From Osmia lignaria lignaria (lineage: Eukaryota; Arthropoda; Insecta; Hymenoptera; Megachilidae), in contig NW_027478172.1 of NCBI RefSeq assembly GCF_051020975.1, positions 124,001 to 188,000 of the forward strand: a stretch of 64,000 nt of DNA, given 5' to 3'. A program made the translations under genes and the position numbers. Below, one piece after another: positions 23,494-35,096 of the stretch (positions are counted from its first letter, which is position 1; the number at the start of each line of letters is the position of its first letter). The notes beneath the pieces were generated by a model that was given only the letters and a program-made list of their open reading frames with translations, did not search any database and was not told the origin of the DNA.

Positions 23494-25747
23494 TTTCCTA
23501 CAATTTATGTTCTATGATATTTTTTGATCAGAAGCGTAGTTTTCGAGATATATCGAGATATTTAAAAGTTCCGAAGCCGCACCAACATAATAGAGATACA
23601 GAAACACCGTGGCCCCTTTCTTTGAGATAACTCTGCACTAGTGCGAGCCGCAAGTGCCACTTCCAGCTTAGCTGTGCAGAAGAAGAACAACAAGAAGAAG
23701 AAATATCTCGAAATATGTCCGTCAGGCCCCTTCCCTTGAGATAAATCTGCAAATATCTCGGAAACGAAGCGAGCTATGGCAAAATGTTAAGAGACCTTTT
23801 TTGTAGAGAATTATGTTTCCTACAATTTACGTTCTCTGATATTTTTTGATCAGAAGCGTAGTTTTCGAGATATATCGAGATATTTAAAAGTTCCGAAGCC
23901 GCACCAACATAATAGAGATACAGAAACACCGTGGCCCCTTTCCTTGAGATAACTCCGCACTATTGCGACCTGCAAATGCCACTTCCAGCTTAGCTGTGCA
24001 GAAGAAGAACAACAAGAAGAAGAAATATTTCGAAATATTTCCGTCAGGCCCCTTCCCTTGAGATAAATCTGCAAATATCTCGGAAACGAAGCGAGCTACG
24101 GCAAAATGTTAAGAGACCTTTTTTGTAGAGAATTAAGTTTCCTACTTTTCATCTTCTATGATATTTTTTGATCAGATGCGTAGTTCTCGAGATATATCAA
24201 GATATTTAAAAGTTCCGAAGCTGCACCAACATAATGGGGGTACAGAAACACCGTGGCCTCTTCCTTTGAGATAACTCTGCACTATTGCGAGCTGCAAATG
24301 CCACTTCCAGCTTAGCTGTGCAGAAGAAGAACAACAAGAAGAAGAAATATCTCGAAATATGTCCGTCAGGCCCCTTCCCTTGAGATAAATCTGCAAATAT
24401 CTCGGAAACGAAGCGAGCTATGGCAAAATGTTAAGAGACCTTATTTGTAGAGAATTAAGTTTCCTCCTTTTTATGTTCCATGATATTTTTTGATCAGATG
24501 CGTAGTTCTCGAGATATATCAAGATATTTAAAAGTTCCGAAGCCGCACCAACATAATAGAGATACAGAAACACCGTGGCCCCTTTCTTTGAGATAACTCT
24601 GCACTATTGCGAGCTGCAAATGCCACTTCCAGCTTAGCTGTGCAGAAGAAGAACAACAAGAAGAAGAAATATCTCGAAATATGTCCGTCAGGCCCCTTCC
24701 CTTGAGATAAATCTGCAAATATCTCGGAAACGAAGCGAGCTATGGCAAAATGTTAAGAGACCTTTTTTGTAGAGAATTATGTTTCCTACAATTTACGTTC
24801 TCCGATATTTTTTGATCAGAAGCGTAGTTTTCGAGATATATCGAGATATTTAAAAGTTCCGAAGCCGCACCAACATAATAGAGATACAGAAACACCGTGG
24901 CCCCTTTCTTTGAGATAACTCCGCACTATTGCGACCTGCAAATGCCACTTCCAGCTTAGCTGTGCAGAAGAAGAACAACAAGAAGAAGAAATATTTCGAA
25001 ATATTTCCGTCAGGCCCCTTCCCTTGAGATAAATCTGCAAATATCTCGGAAACGAAGCGAGCTACGGCAAAATGTTAAGAGACCTTTTTTGTAGAGATTT
25101 AAGTTTCCTACTTTTCATCTTCTATGATATTTTTTGATCAGATGCGTAGTTCTCGAGATATATCAAGATATTTAAAAGTTCCGAAGCTGCACCAACATAA
25201 TGGGGGTACAGAAACACCGTGGCCTCTTTCTTTGAGATAACTCTGCACTAGTGCGAGCCGCAAATGCCACTTCCAGCTTAGCTGTGCAGAAGAAGAACAA
25301 CAAGAAGAAGAAATATCTCGAAATATGTCCGTCAGGCCCCTTCCCTTGAGATAAATCCGCAAATATCTCGGAAACGAAGCGAGCTATGGCAAAATGTTAA
25401 TAGACCTTTTTTGTAGAGAATTAAGTTTCCTACTTTTTATCTTGTATGATATTTTTTGAACAGATGCGTAGTTCTCGAGATATATCAAGGTATTTAAAAG
25501 TTCCGAAGCCGCACCAAAATAATAGAGATACAGAAACACCGTGGCCCCTCTCTTTGAGATAACTCTGCACTATTGCGAGCTGGAAATGCCACTTCCAGTT
25601 TAGCTGTGCAGAAGAAGAACATCAAGAAGAAGAAATATCTCGAAATATGTCCGTTAGGCCCCTTCCCTTGAGATAAATCTGCAAATATCTCGGAAACGAA
25701 GCGAGCTATGGCAAAATGTTAAGAGACCCTTTTTGTAGAGAATTAAG
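23494..25747. repeat. 11-unit HOR, partial second copy (seven units)
   Basis: Seven units repeat 19953-22206 in order, including the chimeric unit (25104-25425) and the private TCCGATATTT before the second ATTTCGAAATATTTCC unit. The last unit has ACATCAAGAAG instead of ACAACAAGAAG at about 25621. The series then jumps to the CCAGCATAAT unit at 25748 instead of continuing the cassette. Confidence 0.85.
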
Positions 25748-27035
25748 TTTCCTACTTTTTACGTTCTATGATATTTTTTGATCAGATGCGTAGTTCTCGA
25801 GATATATCAAGATATTTAAAAGTTCCGAAGCCGCACCAGCATAATAGAGATACAGAAACACCGTGGCCCCTTTCTTTGAGATAACTCTGCACTATTGCGA
25901 GCTGTAAATGTCACTTCCAGCTTAGCTGTGCAGAAGAAGAACAACAAGAAGAAGAAATATCTCGAAATATGTCCGTCAGGCCCCTTCCCTTGAGATATAT
26001 CTGCCAATATCTCGGAAACGAAGCAAGCTATGGCAAAATGTTAAGAGACCTTTTTTGTAGAGAATTATGTTTCCTACAATTTATGTTCTATGATATTTTT
26101 TGATCAGAAGCGTAGTTTTCGAGATATATCGAGATATTTAAAAGTTCCGAAGCCGCACCAACATAATAGAGATACAGAAACACCGTGGCCCCTTTCTTTG
26201 AGATAACTCTGCACTAGTGCGAGCCGCAAATGCCACTTCCAGCTTAGCTGTGCAGAAGAAGAACAACAAGAAGAAGAAATATCTCGAAATATGACCGTCA
26301 GGCCCCTTCCTTTGAGATAAATCTGCAAATATCTCGGAAACGAAGCGAGCTATGGCAAAATGATAAGAGCCCTTTTTTGTAGAGAATTAAGTTTCCTACT
26401 TTTTACGTTCTACGATATTTTTTGATCAGATGCGTAGTTCTCGAGATATATCAAGATATTTAAAAGTTCCGAAGCCGCACCAACATAATAGAGATACAGA
26501 AACACCGTGGCCCCTTTCTTTGAGATAACTCTGCACTATTGCGAGCTGAAAATGCCACTTCCAGCTTAGCTGTGCAGAGGAAGAACAACAAGAAGAAGAA
26601 ATATCTCGAAATATGTCCGTCAGGCCCGTTTCATTGAGCTGAATCTGCAAATATCTCGGAAACGAAGCGAGCCATGGCAAAATGTTAAGAGACGTTTTTT
26701 GTAGAGAATTATGTTTCCTACAATTTATGTTCTATGATATTTTTTGATCAGAAGCGTAGTTTTCGAGATATATCGAGATATTTAAAAGTTCCGAAGCCGC
26801 ACCAACATAATAGAGATACAGAAACACCGTGGCCCCTTTCTTTGAGATAACTCTGCACTAGTGCGAGCCGCAAGTGCCACTTCCAGCTTAGCTGTGCAGA
26901 AGAAGAACAACAAGAAGAAGAAATATCTCGAAATATGTCCGTCAGGCCCCTTCCCTTGAGATAAATCTGCAAATATCTCGGAAACGAAGCGAGCTATTGC
27001 AAAATGATAAGAGACCTTTTTTGTAGCGAATTAAG
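25748..27035. repeat. Recurrence of the four-unit S-D-W-L block
   Basis: Four units matching the start of the nine-unit HOR: CCAGCATAAT; ATATGACCGTC; GAGCTGAATCTGC with GAGCCATGGC; and B-type with GCAAGTGCC. Earlier copies of the block start at 16090 and 18987. Small private changes occur (TCTGCCAATATC at about 26001, GTTTCATTGAG at about 26629). The last unit ends with AGCTATTGC and ATGATAAG and leads into diverged units. Confidence 0.8.
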
Positions 27036-30000
27036 TTTCCTACTTTTTATCTTCTATGATATTTTTTGATCAGATGCGTAGTTCTCGAGATATATCAAGA
27101 TATTTAAAAGTTCCGAAGCCGCACCAACATAATAGAGATACAGAAACACCGTGGACCCTCTCTTTGAGATAACTCTGCACTATTGCGAGCTGCAAATGCC
27201 ACCTCCAGCTTAGCTGTGCAGAAGAAGAACAACAAGAAGAAGAAGTATCTAGAAATATGTCCGTCAGGCCCCTTCCCTTGAGATAAATCTGCAAATATCT
27301 CGGAAACGAAGCGAGCTATGGCAAAATGTTTAGAGACCTTTCTTGTAGAGAATTAAGTTTCCTACTTTTTATGTAGTATGATATTTTTTGATCAGATGCG
27401 TAGTTCTCGAGATATATCAAGATATTTAAAAGTTCCGAAGCCGCACCAACATAATAGAGATACAGAAACACCGTGGCCCCTCTCTTTGAGATAACTCTGC
27501 ACTATTGCGAGCTGCAAATGCCACTTCCAGCTTAGCTGTGCAGAAGAAGAACAACAAGAAGAAGAAATATCTCGAAATATGTCCGTCAGGCCCCTTCCCT
27601 TGAGATAAATCTGCAAATATCTCGGAAACGAAGCGAGCTATGGCAAAATGTTAAGAGACCTTTTTTGTAGAGAATTAAGTTTCCTACTTTTTATGTTCTA
27701 TGATATTTTTTGATCAGATGCGTAGTTCCCGAGATATATCAAGATATTTAAAAGTTCCGAAGCCGCACCAACATAATAGAGATTCAGAAACACCGTGGCC
27801 CCTTTCTTTGAGATAACTCTGCACTAGTGCGAGCCGCAAATGCCACTTCGAGCTTAGCTGTGCAGAAGAAGCACAACAAGAACAAGAAATATCTCGAAAC
27901 ATGTCCGTCAGTCCCTTTCCCTTGAGCTAAATCTGCAAATATCTCGGAAACGATGCGAGCTATGGCAAAATGTTAAGAGAACTTTTTTGTAGAGAATTAA
28001 GTTTCCTACTTTTTATGTTGTATGATATTTTTTGATCAGATGCGTAGTTCTCGAGATATAGCAAGATATTTAAAAGTTCCGAAGCCGCACCAACATAATA
28101 GAGATACAGAAACACCGTGGCCCCTTTCTTTGAGATAACTGTGCACTATTGCGAGCTCCAAGCGCCACTTCCAGCTTAGCTGTGCAGAAGAAGAACAACA
28201 AGAAGAAGAAATATCTCGAAATATGTCCGTCAGGCCCCTTCCCTTGAGATAAATCTGCATATATCTCGGAAACGAAGCGAGCTATGGCAAAATGTTAAGA
28301 GACCTTTTTTGTAGAGAATTAAGTTTCCTACTTTTTATGTTCTATGATATTTTTTGATCAGATGCGTAGTTCTCGAGATATATCAAGATATTTAAAAGTT
28401 CCGAAGCCGCACCAACATAATAGAGATACAGAAACACCGTGGCCCCTTTCTTTGAGATAACTCTGCACTATTGCGAGCTGTAAATGCCATTTCCAGCTTA
28501 GCTGTGCAGAAGAAGAACAACAAGAAGAAGAAATATCTCGAAATATGTCCGTCAGGCCCCTTCCCTTGAGATAAATCTGCAAATATCTCGGAAACGAAGC
28601 GAGCTATGGCAAAATGTTAAGAGACCTTTTTTGTAGAGAATTAAGTTTCCTACTTTTTATGTTCTATGATATTTTTTGATCAGATGCGTAGTTCTCGAGA
28701 TATATCAAGATATTTAAAAGTTCCGAAGCCGCACCAACATAATAGAGATACAGAAACACCGTGGCCCCTTTCTTTGAGATAACTCTGCACTAGTGCGAGC
28801 CGCAAATGCCACTTCCAGCTCAGCTGTGCAGAAGAAGAACAACAAGAAGAAATATCTCGAAATATGTCCGTCAGGCCCCTTCCCTTGAGATATATCTGCA
28901 AATATCTCGGAAACCAAGCGAGCTATGGCAAAATGTTAAGAGACCTTTTTTGTAGAGAATTAAGTTTCCTACTTTTTATGTTCTATGATATTTTTTGATC
29001 AGATGCGTAGCTCTCGAGATATATCAAGATATCTAAAAGTTCCGAAGCCGCTCCAACATAATAGAGATACGGAAACACCGTGGCCCCTTTCTGTGAGATA
29101 ACTCTGCACTATTGCGAGCTGCAAATGCCACTTCCAGCTTAGCTGTGCAGAAGAAGCACAACAAGAACAAGAAATATCTCGAAATATGTCCGTCAGTCCC
29201 TTTCCCTTGAGTTAAATCTGCAAATATCTCGGAAACGATGCGAGCTATGGCAAAATATTAAGAGATCTTTTTTGTAGGAAATTAAGTTTCCTACTATTTA
29301 TGTTCTATGATATTTTTTGATCAGATGCGTAGTTCTCGAGATATATCAAGATAATTAAAAGTTCCGAAGCCGCACCAACATAATAGAGATACAGAAACAA
29401 CGTGGCCCCTTTCTGCGAGATAACTCTGCACTAGTGCGAGCCGCAAATGCCACTTCCAGCTTAGCTGCGCAGAAGAAGAACAACAAGAAGAAGAAATATC
29501 TCGAAATATGTCCGTCAGGCCCCTTCCCTTGAGATAAATCTGCAAATATCTCGGAAACGAAGCGAGCTATGGCAAAATGTTAAGAGACCTTTTTTGTAGA
29601 GAATTAAGTTTCCTACTTTTTATGTTCTATGATATTTTTTGATCAGATGCGTAGTTCTCGCGATATATCAAGATATTTAAAAATTCCGAAGCCGCACCAA
29701 CATAATAGAGATACAGAAACACCGTGGCCCCTTTCTTTGAGATAACTCTGCACTATTGCGAGCTGTAAATGCCACTTCCAGCTTAGCTGTGCAGAAGAAG
29801 AACAACAAGAAGAAGAAATATCTCGAAATATGTCCGTCAGGCCCCTTCCCTTGAGATAAATCTGCAAATATCTCGGAAACGAAGCGAGCTATGGCAAAAT
29901 GTTAAGAGAGCTTTTTTGTAGAGAATTAAGTTTCCTACTTTTTATGTTCTATGATATTTTTTGATCAGATGCGTAGTTCTCGAGATATATCAAGATAATT

Positions 30001-30597
30001 AAAAGTTCCGAAGCCGCACCAACATAATAGAGATAGAGAAACAACGTGGCCCCTTTCTGCGAGATAACTCTGCACTAGTGCGAGCCGCAAATGCCACTTC
30101 CAGCTTAGCTGTGCAGAAGAAGAACAACAAGAAGAAATATCTCGAAATATGTCCGTCAGGCCCCTTCCCTTGAGATAAATCTGCAAATATCTCGGAAACG
30201 AAGCCAGCTATGGCAAAATGTTAAGAGACCTTTTTTGTAGAGAATTAAGTTTCCTACTTTTTATGTTCTATGATATTTTTTGATCAGATGCGTAGTTCTC
30301 GAGATATATCAAGATATTTAAAAGTTCCGAAGCCGCACCAACATAATAGAGATACAGAAACACCGTGGCCCCTTTCTTTGAGATAACTCTGCACTATTGC
30401 GAGCTGCAAATGCCATTTCCAGCTTAGCTGTGCAGAAGAAGAACAACAAGAAGAAGAAATATCTCGAAATATGTCCGTCAGGCCCCTTCCCTTGAGATAA
30501 ATCTGCAAATATCTCGGAAACGAAACGAGCTATGGCAAAATGTTAAGAGACCTTTTTTGTAGAGAATTAAGTTTCCTACTTTTTATGTTCTGTGATA
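27036..30597. repeat. Individually diverged units without a clear HOR
   Basis: About eleven units, mostly A-type, each with private changes: GTGGACCC and GAAGTATCTAG near 27154-27250, AGAGATTCAG near 27780, GAGATATAGCAAG near 28055, GATACGGAAACACC near 29069, AAGATAATTAAAAG near 29350 and 29995. Two units (28646 and 29931) lose one GAA triplet. The GTAGGAAATTAAG type of junction first appears here at 29274. No ordered repetition of markers is evident, so this may be an older segment between two amplified blocks. Confidence 0.7.
28036..28260 (-). other. Minus-strand open frame with a true ATG start, probably spurious
   Basis: The plus-strand base change CAA to CAT at 28258-28260 turns the usual TTG into ATG, giving a 74-codon ATG-to-TGA frame. 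The translation begins MQIYLKGRGLTDIFRD and follows the array consensus. I see only one other unit with the same change (62790-63014). The change looks like a private point mutation. No neighbouring regulatory sequence distinguishes this unit from its neighbours. Confidence 0.6.
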
Positions 30598-33500
30598 TTT
30601 TTTGATCAGATGCGTAGTTCTCGAGATATATCAAGATATTTAAAAGTTCCGAAGCCGCACCAACATAATAGAGATACAGAAACACCGTGGCCCCTTTCTT
30701 TGAGATAACTCTGCTCTATTGCGAGCTGTAAATGCCACTTCCAGCTTAGCTGTGCAGAAGAAGAACAACAAGAAGAAGAAATATCTCGAAATATGTCCGT
30801 CAGGCCCCTTCCCCTGAGATAAATCTGCAAATATCTCGGAAAGGAAGCGAGCTATGGCAAAATGTTAAGAGACCTTTTTTGTAGAGAATTAAGTTTCCTA
30901 CTTTTTATGTTCTATGATATTTTTTGATCAGATGCGTAGTTCTCGAGATATATCAAGATATTTAAAAGTTCCGAAGCCGCACCAACATAATAGAGATACA
31001 GAAACACCGTGGCCCCTTTCTTTGAGATAACTCTGCACTAGTGCGAGCCGCAAATGCTACTTCCAGCTTAGCTGTGCAGAAGAAGCACAACAAGAAGAAA
31101 TATCTCGAAATATGTCCGTCAGGCCCCTTCCCTTGAGATAAATCTGCAAATATCTCGGAAACGAAGCCAGCTATGGCAAAATGTTAAGAGACCTTTTTTG
31201 TAGAGAATTAAGTTTCCTACTTTTTATGTTCTATGATATTTTTTGATCAGATGCGTAGTTCTCGAGATATATCAAGATATTTAAAAGTTCCGAAGCCGCA
31301 CCAACATAATAGAGATACAGAAACACCGTGGCCCCTTTCTTTGAGATAACTCTGCACTATTGCGAGCTGCAAATGCCATTTCCAGCTTAGCTGTGCAGAA
31401 GAAGAACAACAAGAAGAAGAAATATCTCGAAATATGTCCGTCAGGCCCCTTCCCTTGAGATAAATCTGCAAATATCTCGGAAACGAAACGAGCTATGGCA
31501 AAATGTTAAGAGACCTTTTTTGTAGAGAATTAAGTTTCCTACTTTTTATGTTCTATGATATTTTTTGATCAGATGCGTAGTTCTCGCGATATATCAAGAT
31601 ATTTAAAAGTTCCGAAACCGCACCAACATAATAGAGATACGGAAACACCGTGGCCCCTTTCTGTGAGATAACTCTGCACTATTGCGAGCTGCAAATGCCA
31701 CTTCCAGCTTAGCTGTGCAGAAGAAGCACAACAAGAACAAGAAATATCTCGAAATATGTCCGTCAGTCCCTTTCCCTTGAGCTAAATCTGCAAATATCTC
31801 GGAAACGATGCGAGCTATGGCAAAATGTTAAGAGACCTTTTTTGTAGAGAATTAAGTTTCCTACTTTTTATGTTCTATGATATTTTTTGATCAGATGCGT
31901 AGTTCTCGAGATATATCAAGATATTTAAAAGTTCCGAAGCCGCACCAACATAATAGAGATACAGAAACACCGTGGCCCCTTTCTTTGAGATAACTCTGCA
32001 CTAGTGCGAGCCGCAAATGCTACTTCCAGCTTAGCTGTGCAGAAGAAGCACAACAAGAAGAAATATCTCGAAATATGTCCGTCAGGCCCCTTCCCTTGAG
32101 ATAAATCTGCAAATATCTCGGAAACGAAGCCAGCTATGGCAAAATGTTAAGAGACCTTTTTTGTAGAGAATTAAGTTTCCTACTTTTTATGTTCTATGAT
32201 ATTTTTTGATCAGATGCGTAGTTCTCGAGATATATCAAGATATTTAAAAGTTCCGAAGCCGCACCAACATAATAGAGATACAGAAACACCGTGGCCCCTT
32301 TCTTTGAGATAACTCTGCACTATTGCGAGCTGCAAATGCCACTTCCAGCTTAGCTGTGCAGAAGAAGAACAACAAGAAGAAGAAATATCTCGAAATATGT
32401 CCGTCAGGCCCCTTCCCTTGAGCTAAATCTGCAAATATCTCGGAAACGATGCGAGCTATGGCAAAATATTAAGAGATCTTTTTTGTAGGAAATTAAGTTT
32501 CCTACTATTTATGTTCTATGATATTTTTTGATCAGATGCGTAGTTCTCGAGATATATCAAGATAATTAAAAGTTCCGAAGCCGCACCAACATAATAGAGA
32601 TACAGAAACAACGTGGCCCCTTTCTGCGAGATAACTCTGCACTAGTGCGAGCCGCAAATGCCACTTCCAGCTTAGCTGTGCAGAAGAAGAACAACAACAA
32701 GAAGAAATATCTCGAAATATGTCCGTCAGGCCCCTTCCCTTGAGATAAATCTGCAAATATCTCGGAAACGAAGCGAGGTATGGCAAAATGTTAAGAGACC
32801 TTTTGTGTAGAGAATTAAGTTTCCTACTTTTTATGTTCTATGATATTTTTTGATCAGATGCGTAGTTCTGGAGATATATCAAGATAATTAAAAGTTCCGA
32901 AGCCGCACCAACATAATAGAGATACAGAAACAACGTGGCCCCTTTCTGCGAGATAACTCTGCACTAGTGCGAGCCGCAAATGCCACTTCCAGCTTAGCTG
33001 TGCAGAAGAAGAACAACAAGAAGAAGAAATATCTCGAAATATGTCCGTCAGGCCCCTTCCCTTGAGATAAATCTGCAAATATCTCGGAAACGAAGCCAGC
33101 TATGGCAAAATGTTAAGAGACCTTTTTTGTAGAGAATTAAGTTTCCTACTTTTTATGTTCTATGATATTTTTTGATCAGATGCGTAGTTCTCGAGATATA
33201 TCAAGATATTTAAAAGTTCCGAAGCCGCACCAACATAATAGAGATACAGAAACACCGTGGCCCCTTTCTTTGAGATAACTCTGCTCTATTGCGAGCTGTA
33301 AATGCCACTTCCAGCTTAGCTGTGCAGAAGAAGAACAACAAGAAGAAGAAATATCTCGAAATATGTCCGTCAGGCCCCTTCCCTTGAGCTAAATCTGCAA
33401 ATATCTCGGAAACGATGCGAGCTATGGCAAAATATTAAGAGATCTTTTTTGTAGGAAATTAAGTTTCCTACTATTTATGTTCTATGATATTTTTTGATCA

Positions 33501-35096
33501 GATGCGTAGTTCTCGAGATATATCAAGATAATTAAAAGTTCCGAAGCCGCACCAACATAATAGAGATACAGAAACAACGTGACCCCTTTCTGCGAGATAA
33601 CTCTGCACTAGTGCGAGCCGCAAATGCCACTTCCAGCTTAGCTGTGCAGAAGAAGAACAACAACAAGAAGAAATATCTCGAAATATGTCCGTCAGGCCCC
33701 TTCCCTTGAGATAAATCTGCAAATATCTCGGAAACGAAGCGAGGTATGGCAAAATGTTAAGAGACCTTTTGTGTAGAGAATTAAGTTTCCTACTTTTTAT
33801 GTTCTATGATATTTTTTGATCAGATGCGTAGTTCTGGAGATATATCAAGATACTTAAAAGTTCCGAAGCCGCACCAACATAATAGAGATACAGAAACACC
33901 GTAGCCCCTTTCTTTGAGATAACTCTGCACTAGTGCGAGCCGCAAATGCCACTTCCAGCTTAGCTGTGCAGAAGAAGAACAACAAGAAGAAATATCTCGA
34001 AATATGTCCGTCAGGCCCCTTCCCTTGAGATAAATCTGCAAATATCTCGGAAACGAAGCGAGCTATGGCAAAATGTTAAGAGACCCTTTTTGTAGAGAAT
34101 TAAATTTCCTACTTTTTATGTTCTACGATATTTTTTGGTCAGATGCGTAGTTCTCGAGATATATCAAGATATCTAAAAGTTCCGAAGCCGCTCCAACATA
34201 ATAGAGATACAGAAACACCGTGGCCCCTTTCTTTGAGATAACTCTGCACTATCGCGACCTGCAAATGCCACTTCCAGCTTAGCTGTGCAGAGGAAGAACA
34301 ACAAGAAGAAGAAATATCTCGAAATATGTCCGTCAGGCCCCTTCCCTTGAGATAAATCTGCAAATATCTCGGAAACGAAGCGAGCTATGGCAAAATGTTA
34401 AGAGACCTTTTTTGTAGAGAATTAAGTTTCCTACTTTTTATCTTGTATGATATTTTTTGATCAGACGCGTAGTTCTCGACATATATCAAGATATTTAAAA
34501 GTTCCGAAGCCGCACCAACATAATAGAGATACAGAAACACCGTGGCCCCTTTCTTTGAGATAACTCTGCACTATTGCGAGCTGCGAATGCCAATTCCAGC
34601 TTAGCTGTGCAGAAGAAGAACAACAAGAAGAAGAAATATCTCGAAATATGTCCGTCAGGCCCCTTCCCTTGAGATAAATCTGCAAATATCTCGGAAACGA
34701 AGCTAGCTATGGCAAAATGTTAAGAGACCTTATTTGTAGAGAATTATGTTTCCTACTTTTTATATTCTATGATATTTTCTGATCAGATGCGTAGTTCTCG
34801 AGATATATCGAGATATTTAAAAGTTCCGAAGCCGCACCAACATAATAGAGATACAGAAACACCGTGGCTCCTTTCTTTGAGATAACTCTGCACTATTGCG
34901 AGCTGGGAAAGCCACTTTCAGTTTAGCTGTGCAGAAGAAGAACAACAAGAAGAACAAATATCTCGAAATATGTCCGTTAGGCCCCTTCCCTTGAGATAAA
35001 TCTGCAAATATCTCGGAAACGAAGCGAGCTATGGCAAAATGTTAAGAGACCTTTTTTGTAGAGAATTAAGTTCCCTACTTTTTATGTTGTATGATA
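30598..35096. repeat. 14-unit HOR, copy 1 (4,499 bp)
   Basis: Fourteen units whose total length is 14 x 322 minus 9, because three units lack one GAA triplet (near 31095, 32055 and 33985). Markers include CTGCTCTATTGCG, AATGCTACTTCC, TCTCGCGATATATC with GAAACCGCACC, AAGATAATTAAAAG, TTCTGGAGATAT, TTTTGGTCAG, GCGTAGTTCTCGACAT, and TTTTCTGATCAG with CTGGGAAAGCC. Every marker recurs exactly 4,499 bases later. Inside the copy are shorter steps of 961 and 966 bases (three units). Confidence 0.9.
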
